Source of the DNA: Opitutaceae bacterium
Lineage (GTDB): Bacteria > Verrucomicrobiota > Verrucomicrobiia > Opitutales > Opitutaceae
Length of the DNA stretch: 7,906 nucleotides
Direction: 5' to 3'
NCBI GenBank assembly: GCA_016763045.1
Contig: JAESUN010000025.1
Location: 1 to 7,906 of the forward strand
Shown here one piece after another: positions 1 to 7,024 of the stretch. The notes beneath the pieces were generated by a model that saw only the letters and a list, made by a program, of their open reading frames with translations, searched no databases and was not told where the DNA came from. Made by a program: the position numbers and the translations under genes. Position 1 is the stretch's first letter; each line of letters begins with the position of its first letter.

Positions 1-1308
1 GGACAGCTAAAGACGGGCCGAGACGTAGCTATTGCAGCTCTACTCGGTGCAGAAGAATTTGGATTTGCCACGGCTCCACTCGTTTCAGTCGGCTGCCTCA
101 TGATGCGTGCTTGTCACAAGAACACCTGTCCAGTCGGCATTGCCACCCAGGATCCCAAACTGCGTAAAAACTTCGCAGGTAAGCCTGAGCACGTCGTCAA
201 CTTCATGCATTTCATCGCAAGAGACTTGCGTGAAATCATGGCAGAAACTGGATTCCGCACAATTCTCGAAATGGTTGGGCATGTCGAATGCCTCGGAACC
301 ACCGATGCTATCACTCATTGGAAAGCGAAAGGACTCGATCTAACCAGTATCTTCCACAAGCCAGACGTCGCAGACGATGTCGGAACCTACTGCCAAAAAG
401 CACAGGATCATGGCCTGGAACTTGCCCTGGATAATACCAAGTTGATGGATATCTGCCGACCTGCGCTCGAAAACGGGCAAAAAGTCAAAGCCGAGTTACC
501 GATCGTCAATATCAACCGCGTGGTTGGCACCATTGTGGGGAGTGAGCTCACTCGGCAACATGGCTCCAAAGGTCTTCCGGAAGATACCATTCACCTGAAG
601 TTCAAAGGAAGCGCAGGACAATCCTTCGCCGCCTTTACCCCTCCAGGAATGACCTTCGAACTCGAAGGAGATGCCAACGATTACTTCGGCAAGGGCTTGT
701 CCGGCTCCAAGGTAATCACCTACCCACCTAAGAATTCCAGATTTAAAGCGGAAGAGAATGTCATCATAGGCAATGTCGCCTTTTACGGAGCCACTGGAGG
801 GGAAGCCTTCATCAACGGGATGGCCGGGGAACGCTTCTGCGTTCGAAACTCTGGTGTCAGCGCTGTGGTCGAAGGTATCGGTGATCATGGATGTGAATAC
901 ATGACAGGTGGTCAAGTTGTCGTTCTAGGTGGAACAGGGCGTAATTTTGCTGCAGGAATGTCCGGTGGTAAGGCTTACGTGCTCGACCTGGATGGCGGAT
1001 TTGAAGACTTGCTCAACCCCGAGATGGTGAACCTGTATCAACTCATCGAATGTGATGATGCCGAGATTGCAGAGGTTAAGAAAATGATCGAAAAACACGC
1101 TCATTACACCGATTCAGACCGTGGGAAATGGGTTTTGGAAAACTGGGCAGATCTGCTGCCTAAGTTTATCAAAGTCCTGCCAAGGGATTACGAACGCATG
1201 CTCAACTGTTTCAAAAAAGTGGAAGAGCAAGGGCTCTCCGGCGATGAAGCAGCTATGGCCGCATTTGAAGAAAACCTAAACGACCTCGCACGCGTCTCCG
1301 GTAACTAA
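1..1308 (+). CDS. gltB: Glutamate synthase large subunit, C-terminal part (partial, 5' end outside window)
   Basis: This is the large (alpha) subunit of NADPH-dependent glutamate synthase, which with GltD converts glutamine plus 2-oxoglutarate into two glutamates in the cytoplasm. The frame is open from base 1, so the ATG at 100 is internal; 435 codons are present of a family usually near 1,500 residues. At window residues 1-10 it reads [10 protein letters not shown], part of the FMN-binding synthase domain. Cysteines 32, 38 and 43 (C-x5-C-x4-C, within [16 protein letters not shown]) are the expected 3Fe-4S ligands. From about residue 200 onward come the glycine-rich repeats of the GXGXG beta-helix domain (for example [14 protein letters not shown] and [13 protein letters not shown]). 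The gene ends at a TAA, 11 bp before gltD, and the two are surely cotranscribed. The amidotransferase and central domains lie upstream of the window. The identification is very secure. Confidence 0.97.
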   Translation, partial: GQLKTGRDVAIAALLGAEEFGFATAPLVSVGCLMMRACHKNTCPVGIATQDPKLRKNFAGKPEHVVNFMHFIARDLREIMAETGFRTILEMVGHVECLGTTDAITHWKAKGLDLTSIFHKPDVADDVGTYCQKAQDHGLELALDNTKLMDICRPALENGQKVKAELPIVNINRVVGTIVGSELTRQHGSKGLPEDTIHLKFKGSAGQSFAAFTPPGMTFELEGDANDYFGKGLSGSKVITYPPKNSRFKAEENVIIGNVAFYGATGGEAFINGMAGERFCVRNSGVSAVVEGIGDHGCEYMTGGQVVVLGGTGRNFAAGMSGGKAYVLDLDGGFEDLLNPEMVNLYQLIECDDAEIAEVKKMIEKHAHYTDSDRGKWVLENWADLLPKFIKVLPRDYERMLNCFKKVEEQGLSGDEAAMAAFEENLNDLARVSGN

Positions 1309-1319
1309 CGACAATTATT

Positions 1320-2810
1320 ATGGGAAAACCAACTGGATTTTTAGAAGTCGAACGGAAAACTATTTCCGAAAACACCCCTCTTGAACGGATTAAGAATTGG
1401 AAAGAATTCAAAATCCATCCGGAGGAAAAACACCTACGCGAGCAAGGATCACGCTGTATGGATTGTGGCACCCCCTTCTGCCACACAGGACATCTTGTGG
1501 GCGGAATGGCGAGCGGTTGTCCTGTAAATAACCTTATTCCGGAATGGAACGATCTTGTCTACAAAGGCCGCTGGAAGGAAGCCCTCGAACGCTTACACAA
1601 AACAAATAACTTCCCTGAATTCACCGGTCGGGTTTGCCCTGCCCCATGTGAAGGTTCCTGCGTACTCGGTGTTATTGAACCCCCCGTAACTATCAAAAAC
1701 ATCGAATCCGCTATCATTGATAGAGGATGGGAAGAAGGATGGGTAACTCCACATATCCCCGAAAAGAGAACAGGCAAAAAAGTCGCTATTGTGGGATCAG
1801 GCCCATCTGGCCTAGCCTGCGCTGACCAGCTAAACCAAGCGGGACATGACGTAACAGTTTATGAGCGCGCAGACCGTATCGGTGGACTACTCATGTATGG
1901 GATTCCCAACATGAAGCTCGATAAAGAAGCGGTTGTTCAACGTAGAGTCGACCTACTGGCCGCCGAAGGCATCACCTTTGTCACCAATTGCGAAATCGGT
2001 AAAGACATCGAAGCTGATCAGCTTAGAAACGAATCGGATGCCATTGTTTTCTGCACAGGTGCAACCAAGCCTCGCGATCTACCCACTCCAGGACGTGATT
2101 TAAAGGGTGTCCATTTCGCCATGGAATTCCTCACCGGAAACACCAAGCACATCCTCGATACAAAATTTGACGGATCTCTTCCGGAGCTAAATGCCAAGGA
2201 CAAAGATGTCGTGGTCATCGGTGGAGGAGATACGGGCACAGACTGTGTTGGCACTTCCATCCGCCATGGTTGCAAAAGCATCACCCAACTGGAAATCTTG
2301 CCTTGCCCCCCAGAAGCCAGAACAGACGACAATCCATGGCCAGAATGGCCCAAGATTTACCGCATGGATTATGGGCAGGAAGAAGCAAAGGCCCTCCAAG
2401 GTGAAGACCCACGCAAATACCTCGTCATGACAGAACGCTTTGTCGACGACGGAAACGGCAACCTTTCCGGTCTCGAAATCATTGATATCGAATGGGGTAA
2501 AGATGAAAACGGACGCTTTGTTCCCATCAAACAAGAAGACACCCGCCGCACGATTCCAGCCCAGCTGGTCACGCTGGCAATGGGTTTCCTTGGACCAGAA
2601 CAATCTGTTGTCTCCCAACTCGGGATGACGACCGATCCCCGTTCAAATATCAAAGCCGATCACGGAAAATTCAAAACCAACATCGAAGGCATTTTCGCTG
2701 CTGGAGATTGTCGCCGTGGTCAGAGCCTGATCGTATGGGCCATCAACGAAGGTCGTGGCGCCGCTCGTGAAATCGACCGCTTCCTCATGGGAACGACCAA
2801 TCTTCCCTAA
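1320..2810 (+). CDS. gltD: Glutamate synthase small subunit (NADPH-dependent), complete
   Basis: This is the beta subunit of glutamate synthase, which takes electrons from NADPH through FAD and two [4Fe-4S] clusters to the FMN of GltB. The 496-residue length is normal for the family. The N-terminal ferredoxin-like domain carries cysteines at 46, 49, 54, 67, 106, 110 and 114, in the stretches [17 protein letters not shown] and CPAPCEGSC. The FAD dinucleotide fold is [14 protein letters not shown] (155-168), with [16 protein letters not shown] following. The second nucleotide fold is [12 protein letters not shown] (297-308), for NADPH. The C-terminal FAD motif is [13 protein letters not shown] (457-469). 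The ATG at 1320 matches the family N-terminus (MGKPTGFLE). No Shine-Dalgarno is visible in the 11-bp gap after gltB, so translational coupling is plausible. A strong terminator follows 28 bp after the stop. Many paralogous oxidoreductases share this fold, but adjacency to gltB settles the call. Confidence 0.97.
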   Translation: MGKPTGFLEVERKTISENTPLERIKNWKEFKIHPEEKHLREQGSRCMDCGTPFCHTGHLVGGMASGCPVNNLIPEWNDLVYKGRWKEALERLHKTNNFPEFTGRVCPAPCEGSCVLGVIEPPVTIKNIESAIIDRGWEEGWVTPHIPEKRTGKKVAIVGSGPSGLACADQLNQAGHDVTVYERADRIGGLLMYGIPNMKLDKEAVVQRRVDLLAAEGITFVTNCEIGKDIEADQLRNESDAIVFCTGATKPRDLPTPGRDLKGVHFAMEFLTGNTKHILDTKFDGSLPELNAKDKDVVVIGGGDTGTDCVGTSIRHGCKSITQLEILPCPPEARTDDNPWPEWPKIYRMDYGQEEAKALQGEDPRKYLVMTERFVDDGNGNLSGLEIIDIEWGKDENGRFVPIKQEDTRRTIPAQLVTLAMGFLGPEQSVVSQLGMTTDPRSNIKADHGKFKTNIEGIFAAGDCRRGQSLIVWAINEGRGAAREIDRFLMGTTNLP

Positions 2811-2838
2811 ACGGTAGGATCAGTATTTATTTCGCATT

Positions 2839-2877
2839 ATTACGCTCGATGATGAACCATCGAGCGTAATTGTTTTT
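2839..2877 (+). terminator. Rho-independent terminator of gltBD
   Basis: A perfect 13-bp inverted repeat (2839-2851 pairs with 2858-2870, arm ATTACGCTCGATG) encloses a 6-nt loop, ATGAAC. It is followed at once by TGTTTTT on the plus strand. It begins 28 bp after the gltD stop. The minus-strand side lacks a comparable T-tract, so it should act mainly on gltBD transcription. Confidence 0.9.
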
Positions 2878-3035
2878 ACAGCTACTGAAATCTTATTGGC
2901 CTCGTTTAATTCGTCCCAATAAAGATCCAACGTCTCTATCCCATCAGCCCTCAGAGGTAATAACAGTGGATCCCCAGAGAAAGAAGGAAGAGGATTCTCA
3001 TCACCCATGTAAGGAGTGAGCCAACACCGTGATCT
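2878..3035. other. Intergenic spacer, no supported gene
   Basis: The stretch between the gltBD terminator and the end of the dehydrogenase-like reading frame contains nothing I can identify. On the minus strand a 62-codon open frame (3008 down to 2820) lies in the same frame as the dehydrogenase tail, just past its TGA. Its last codons are formed by the terminator stem and I do not recognise it. No minus-strand terminator for the dehydrogenase gene is evident here. Confidence 0.6.
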
Positions 3036-3200
3036 TCATTTCCCAACAGGTTCCAGACGGACGATACCACTAAATGGTCCACCATTGAGAATAACGTAGA
3101 GATAGCCATCCGGACCGGTGGCCACATCTCTTATCCGTCCTTGATTCTTCATTACAATCTCATCCTCCACTACCTTTCCCTCTTCAATAACGAGACGATG
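3036..3200 (-). pseudogene. Severed C-terminal 54 codons of the PQQ sugar dehydrogenase-like gene
   Basis: Reading on past the TAG at 3201-3203 in the same frame gives 54 sense codons and then TGA at 3036-3038. The peptide begins [14 protein letters not shown], continues [18 protein letters not shown] and ends near [10 protein letters not shown]. This is what I know as the closing blade and C-terminus of this dehydrogenase family, where SEE-L-x-R-L-V follows the tryptophan-rich region. The amber codon sits where a leucine is usual, so a single TTG-to-TAG change explains it. The tail has no further stop or frameshift, so any inactivation is recent or the stop is an error or is read through. 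An uninterrupted gene would run 3036-4478 and encode 480 residues. Confidence 0.85.
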
Positions 3201-4478
3201 CTATTCCTCTGAAGCCAATCCGGTCGCAAAGAGATCATATTTCCAACCCGGAAAACGATCTCCCTCATAAAAATCGATTCCGCAAACAGCGATCGAGGGC
3301 GTCCAATAGTGGACTGGTCGAGCCATCCCTTCTTTTTCGGTTATATCCGTAATAGGCGTTCCATTATAATTCATTCCATAGGTTATCACCGGCCATCCAT
3401 AGTTCACCCCACGCTGGATTTTATTTATCTCATCTCCACCGCGCGGACCATGTTCTGATTCCCATAGTTCGCCAGTGAGAGGATGGAGATCCAAACCCTG
3501 CGCATTTCGATTACCAAAACTCCAGATACTCGGATACGCACCCACTACTCCAACAAAGGGATTATCCTCCGGGATTCTCCCATCATCATAGACCCGGTGA
3601 ATCTTTCCATTGGGACGAGTCAGATCCTGGGCCATTTCTTTTCGTCCTCTATCACCTATACTAAAAAAGAGAGTGTCATCCTTGAAAACAAAGCGCGAAC
3701 CAAAGTGAGCACCCGTCTTTGTATAAAACTTTGCTGGGACATGAAAAATCTCTTCCTGATCTACCCAGCGGCCTTTTTTGATTCGTCCTCGGACAACAGC
3801 CGTCATCCCACCGGATTCACCTTTGGTGCTTTCACTGAAGGAGAGATAGACCCAGCCATTTTCTTCGTATTTCGGATGCAGGGCCACCTCCAACAAACCA
3901 CCCTGTCCATGCTGCCAAACTTTTGGCGTTCCTTTAATCGGCCCTATAAACTTCCCCTCCTTAACGACCCATAGATCACCATTACGTTCCGTTGTCAGAA
4001 TCGATCCGTCTGGCAAGAAATCGAGCGACCAAAGAGTGCCCTTATGTTTGGCCACTTTCACCAATTTGAAATCGTGTCTTTCTGTTTTAAAGACCCCACC
4101 CTTCGGTTGAACACGATCGAGCAGCTCCTGCCTTCCAGACAATTGTTTCTGTTCCCGAATAAAGATCACCAACGAACGAATCTCTTCATCACTCAAAACG
4201 CCCTTCCATGGGAGCATGCCGAGCTCGGGCACACCGTTACGAATGGTTGCAGCGATCTCCTCGTCTGAAGCACCGTGTCTCCACACATCATCTATCAGAG
4301 AACTGCCCTCTCCTCCCTGCAATTTGCTTCCGTGACAACTCGCACAGTTATTCTGATACAATTTCTTGACCGTTCCGGTACCTATCCTGTTCTGACCATA
4401 CGTTACAGATGCCCACGCACAAAAAACAGCCAACCAGACGATACCCTGTTTTCGCGAATTCAATTTTCCTACGAGCAT
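3201..4478 (-). CDS. Exported cytochrome c / PQQ-dependent sugar dehydrogenase-like fusion, truncated by an in-frame TAG
   Basis: The protein looks like a periplasmic dehydrogenase in which a beta-propeller of the PQQ-dependent aldose/glucose-sorbosone dehydrogenase family oxidises a substrate and passes electrons to a fused cytochrome c. Numbered from the ATG at 4476-4478, residues 1-28 form a signal peptide (basic start, then IVWLAVFCAWA, cleavage near TYG|QN). A monoheme c domain follows, with CASCH at 45-49 and the likely axial Met88 in GMLPW. The propeller spans about 125-425, with KTGAHFGSRF (His258, the probable base), SIGDRGR, FGNRNAQGLDLHP (Arg324-Asn325) and SEHGPRGGDEINKI, all typical of the YliI/soluble GDH family. 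An upstream in-frame TTG at 4559 would add 27 residues, but the ATG places the signal peptide properly. The TAG at 3201-3203 ends it after 425 residues, before the last propeller segment, which is still encoded downstream. The true substrate is unknown. It lies 127 bp downstream of the sialidase-like gene on the same strand. Confidence 0.88.
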   Translation of the reverse strand: MLVGKLNSRKQGIVWLAVFCAWASVTYGQNRIGTGTVKKLYQNNCASCHGSKLQGGEGSSLIDDVWRHGASDEEIAATIRNGVPELGMLPWKGVLSDEEIRSLVIFIREQKQLSGRQELLDRVQPKGGVFKTERHDFKLVKVAKHKGTLWSLDFLPDGSILTTERNGDLWVVKEGKFIGPIKGTPKVWQHGQGGLLEVALHPKYEENGWVYLSFSESTKGESGGMTAVVRGRIKKGRWVDQEEIFHVPAKFYTKTGAHFGSRFVFKDDTLFFSIGDRGRKEMAQDLTRPNGKIHRVYDDGRIPEDNPFVGVVGAYPSIWSFGNRNAQGLDLHPLTGELWESEHGPRGGDEINKIQRGVNYGWPVITYGMNYNGTPITDITEKEGMARPVHYWTPSIAVCGIDFYEGDRFPGWKYDLFATGLASEE

Positions 4479-4514
4479 CCCTAAACCCAAGGACAGAACA
4501 TACCCATTTGCAAC

Positions 4515-4554
4515 CTTCTGTCCAAAAAGACAGAAGCCCGCTCTGCTCGAGCGG
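4515..4554 (-). promoter_or_regulatory. Two adjacent hairpins in the leader of the dehydrogenase-like gene
   Basis: On the minus strand a 6-bp GC-rich stem (4538-4543 with 4549-4554, CCGCTC/GAGCGG, 5-nt loop) is followed after one base by an 8-bp perfect stem (4515-4522 with 4529-4536, CTTCTGTC/GACAGAAG) whose loop reads TTTTTG. The pair lies between the sialidase-like stop and the ATG at 4478. The first hairpin followed 8 nt later by TTTTT could be a weak terminator or attenuator; the function is inferred from shape only. Confidence 0.45.
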
Positions 4555-4605
4555 AACAAAGCTGATGGATAAATCTACCCCTGAAGGTCTAACTCCTCCT
4601 TTAAA

Positions 4606-5739
4606 TCAAACTTCCCAGATGGTTCCCATAATCGACGGCTTTGGCCGCATCGGATCAGGAGGAGACATCTCGAAAGCCGGCTCGGAATGAGGCGACTGGT
4701 AATAGACCGTAAGAATTCGACCTGGCTCTAGCTCGATTGAATGCGGATACCCAAGATCTACCCCATCTGCATCATCACGCAAAACCACTTCATTTTCTTT
4801 TTTCCAAGTCACTCCATCTTCACTGATACAGACTCTTTCGCCGTAAGGTTCCCGACGATGGCTATAAGAGCAAAGAACTCGGCCATCTGACAACGTCAAC
4901 AATTGTGGTGGGAAGCCCCAGATTTCCGTCTTATGGGCTTCACTCCAGGTCCTTCCATCATCATCGGAAGTGGCAAAATAGAAAAAGTTTTTATCGCCCT
5001 TGTCATCATAGGGAACAGATGTCGCCCGCAGTCCTAAAATCACTCTGCCAGAAGGAAGCTGAGTCACATGCGGCTCTCCAAATCGTATCCCAGGAGCATC
5101 TGAATCCTTGGCAACCACTCCTGTCGATTTAAAGACCGAGCGTTTCTCCCATTTCAAATCCTTTTCGGATGCACTCCAGATATCAATATTCGGTGCCGAC
5201 TCACGATAAGAAGCCACCAGCACATCTCCACTCGCCAAGTGAATACCTCCGTGAACCGAATCAGGCCCACGTCCCATCAGATCCCAGGTAGATCCATTAT
5301 CTTCTGAGAGCAATGTCCAGCCACCATGCAAGTTCGCTGATCTCAAATACTCGACCCCAGCCACCTCTCGCTTCCACTTTTCGATGACCGCTGGCTCATA
5401 GGAAAACTCATCCAGGGTCTCATACGTATTTATGTTATGACAAGTCGACCAGTCGTGCATGATCAGTCTCCCATCTCTCAAAGTCGTGATCCCCTCTTCC
5501 CTATCATCCAACAACGTATCGCGCACAACAATGGGGGAACTCCATGTTTTTGCGTTATCGGTCGAACGAACCATCCAGATAGCTCCAGAAGGGCCCATAT
5601 GCTCATCTGTCCGACAGAAACTCACCAATATGTCACCATTCTTGGCCTTGGTTACAGCGGGCCAGCCACAGTATTCGTGCCTGTCTCCGTAGATATGGAA
5701 GTGCTCCATTTTTTTAGGGGTATTCGAGGGGTTACTCAT
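4606..5739 (-). CDS. BNR/Asp-box sialidase-like protein (exo-alpha-sialidase family), no signal peptide
   Basis: The 377-residue product is a sialidase-fold six-bladed propeller protein. Asp-box-like repeats (S-x-D-x-G-x-T-W) occur at 59-66 (STDNAKTW, with the glycine replaced), 145-152 (SEDNGSTW), 258-265 (SDDDGRTW) and 306-312 (SEDGVTW). Between them lie the usual blade strands such as NGDILVSFCRTDEH, SGDVLVASYRE, SGRVILGLRAT and DGRVLCSYSHRREP. Several arginines in these strands could form the sialidase triad, but I cannot assign them. No signal peptide or membrane segment is visible, so it appears cytoplasmic, unlike secreted sialidases. Such proteins are common in Verrucomicrobiota and Planctomycetota, and the real substrate may not be sialic acid. 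The ATG at 5739 is used; a second ATG at 5709, just before HFHIYGDRHEYCGWP, is a plausible alternative because conserved-looking sequence begins there. Neither has a Shine-Dalgarno. It lies downstream of the AraC-type gene and upstream of the dehydrogenase-like gene on the same strand. Confidence 0.85.
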   Translation of the reverse strand: MSNPSNTPKKMEHFHIYGDRHEYCGWPAVTKAKNGDILVSFCRTDEHMGPSGAIWMVRSTDNAKTWSSPIVVRDTLLDDREEGITTLRDGRLIMHDWSTCHNINTYETLDEFSYEPAVIEKWKREVAGVEYLRSANLHGGWTLLSEDNGSTWDLMGRGPDSVHGGIHLASGDVLVASYRESAPNIDIWSASEKDLKWEKRSVFKSTGVVAKDSDAPGIRFGEPHVTQLPSGRVILGLRATSVPYDDKGDKNFFYFATSDDDGRTWSEAHKTEIWGFPPQLLTLSDGRVLCSYSHRREPYGERVCISEDGVTWKKENEVVLRDDADGVDLGYPHSIELEPGRILTVYYQSPHSEPAFEMSPPDPMRPKPSIMGTIWEV

Positions 5740-5907
5740 ACAAAAAGAATCTAAACTTCATCGAAGAATCCTGTAAAGTTCCATCGGCCCTCAACTTAAA
5801 AAATTATTCTGTTCGGCTCCCTAAAAGGGGATTTCAGACAGACATCACTTAGATCTAAAGCCCTCATCAAAATCTCTCTGAATTTTATTTCAAATTCATT
5901 TTAATGA

Positions 5908-5928
5908 CTCCGATAATGTCGGAGCTAC
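5908..5928 (-). repeat. REP-like palindrome with GTAG head
   Basis: On the minus strand the sequence GTAGCTCCGACATTATCGGAG consists of a GTAG tetranucleotide followed by a 6-bp stem (CTCCGA/TCGGAG) around CATTA. This is the layout of REP elements mobilised by RAYT transposases. It sits 25 bp after the stop of the AraC-type gene. The following minus-strand sequence (TCATTAAAATG) is only weakly T-rich, so it would be a poor intrinsic terminator. Whether it is repeated elsewhere in the genome cannot be seen here. Confidence 0.4.
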
Positions 5929-5952
5929 GGATCAAAACCGCTCACCCTCGCC

Positions 5953-6840
5953 TTACCGATAGTCGGTTGGTGATTTGCCAAATTGCTTTTTGAAAGCCTC
6001 TGAAAAGTGGCTTCGGCTCGAGTAGCTGACTTTGTGAGCAATTTCATCGATCGAATACCGATTTTCGAGCAAGAGTTTTGCCGCCCGAATCATTCGCAAT
6101 TGATGGACAAATTGCATCGGGGTATGCCCAAAGGCTGCAGTGAATTTTTCGGCAAATGCGGACCGACTCATCGAAGCGGCCGTGGCCAGAGATTCGACAG
6201 AATGCATTGCCGTTGGGTCTTCGAGAACCTTATCGATAGCCCGTCCCAGTCGGTTATCTTCGAGGGCTATCAACCAGGGTAACGGACCATCGGCCGATTC
6301 CGTTAAGTGCCGCAAAAGTTGCACCAGACATGACATCATGAGCGCTGCCGTCATTGTATCGCTACCAGAGAGGGACTGCGTCTGTTCGGCAATAATGTTG
6401 GAAAAAACATCCTTCACCTGAGGAGTCTCTGAAAAGTCGACGAGGAGGATATCGCGAAGATGATCGAACAGCCCTAATGATTCGCCGAAGTTCACATTGA
6501 TGAGACCACATGCGAGCACCAATTCGGATTCGTCCGGCCCTGCGGTTATATGAAAAACCCCCTCACCAGTGGGCGGAGAATCGATCCGAAGCTCCTCTTC
6601 GATCTTTCCGTAAGGCTCCAGCGAATGCATCACCCCCTTGGGAACCACCAATAAGTTAAATGGCTTAAGAGTATGTGTTTCGCCATTGGGGCCGCGCATG
6701 AAGCCCTCTCCCTGAAGAACGAAGTGGAGCATTGTTTCGCTCGGGCCGGGCAATCTTAGCCGCCATCCATCATTCACCTCACAGAGGGCAAATGGCTGCA
6801 CTTTTACAGCCAAATTAGAAAGCAATTTATTAAGCACCAT
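5953..6840 (-). CDS. AraC-family transcriptional regulator with N-terminal cupin domain
   Basis: This 295-residue cytoplasmic protein is a full-length AraC/XylS-type regulator. Residues about 5-180 form an effector-binding cupin resembling the Cupin_6 type, including LHFVLQGEGFMRGPNGE, LLVVPKGVMHSLEPYG and an ELVLACGLINVNFG segment. Residues 196-295 are the DNA-binding domain with two helix-turn-helix units: SVESLATAASMSRSAFAEKF (214-233) and SIDEIAHKVSYSSRSHFSEA (263-282). It ends with the characteristic FGKSPTDYR. The ATG at 6838-6840 gives a complete cupin. An AGAAGG lies 14 bp upstream, rather far for a ribosome binding site. The gene diverges from the isochorismatase-like gene across 184 bp and is followed on its own strand by the sialidase-like gene. 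Divergent AraC-type regulators often control the neighbouring gene and themselves, so either flank is a candidate target. The ligand is unknown. Confidence 0.93.
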   Translation of the reverse strand: MVLNKLLSNLAVKVQPFALCEVNDGWRLRLPGPSETMLHFVLQGEGFMRGPNGETHTLKPFNLLVVPKGVMHSLEPYGKIEEELRIDSPPTGEGVFHITAGPDESELVLACGLINVNFGESLGLFDHLRDILLVDFSETPQVKDVFSNIIAEQTQSLSGSDTMTAALMMSCLVQLLRHLTESADGPLPWLIALEDNRLGRAIDKVLEDPTAMHSVESLATAASMSRSAFAEKFTAAFGHTPMQFVHQLRMIRAAKLLLENRYSIDEIAHKVSYSSRSHFSEAFKKQFGKSPTDYR

Positions 6841-7024
6841 AGAGTTACAAATAGCCTTCTGATTTTGTCAGGCAACCACTAAAACTCAACGAGTTAACAC
6901 CCTTTGCATAGGTTTTCTCATAAATGGACGAAAGGGCACCTCTTCCGGACCACTTCGAACATGTCTTCTGGTAAGATGCATTCTTTGGAAAATCTTTCCT
7001 AACAAATCTAACCCATGTAATACA
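6841..7024. promoter_or_regulatory. Divergent intergenic region between the AraC-type and isochorismatase-like genes
   Basis: This 184-bp noncoding stretch must hold the promoters for both divergent genes. A possible extended -10 (TGGTAAGAT, TAAGAT at 6972-6977) points towards the plus-strand gene but has no good -35. A small palindrome, AACTCAACGAGTT (6883-6895), and two copies of GAGTTA (6842-6847 and 6891-6896) are visible and could be operator parts. These elements are weak and inferred; the divergent arrangement itself is certain. Confidence 0.4.

Noticed and set aside
496..915. Minus-strand 139-codon open frame within gltB
   Set aside because: It is antisense to the well-conserved GXGXG domain of gltB and is a shadow of its codon pattern.
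2187..2618. Minus-strand 143-codon open frame within gltD
   Set aside because: It is antisense to the NADPH-binding region of gltD and has no recognisable motif.
2820..3008. Minus-strand 62-codon open frame downstream of the dehydrogenase-like gene
   Set aside because: It is in frame with the dehydrogenase tail, but its last codons are made by the gltBD terminator stem, no ribosome binding site is visible, and I recognise no family. It is probably a chance open frame, though a remnant of a lost gene cannot be excluded.
3001..3039. ATGA overlap at the TGA of the dehydrogenase tail, giving a 12-residue minus-strand peptide ([12 protein letters not shown])
   Set aside because: It looks like a translationally coupled start but stops after 12 codons. 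No frameshift continuation gave a recognisable protein.
3483..3974. Plus-strand 163-codon open frame
   Set aside because: It lies wholly antisense to the propeller domain of the dehydrogenase-like gene, which has clear family motifs; its own translation shows none.
4479..4559. TTG start 27 codons upstream of the dehydrogenase-like ATG
   Set aside because: It would put a second hydrophobic stretch before the real signal peptide and run through two hairpins. The ATG at 4478 gives a well-formed signal peptide.
5819..5832. Short CCCTAAAAGGG hairpin between the AraC-type and sialidase-like genes
   Set aside because: Three paired bases with no following T-tract are too little to support a terminator call.
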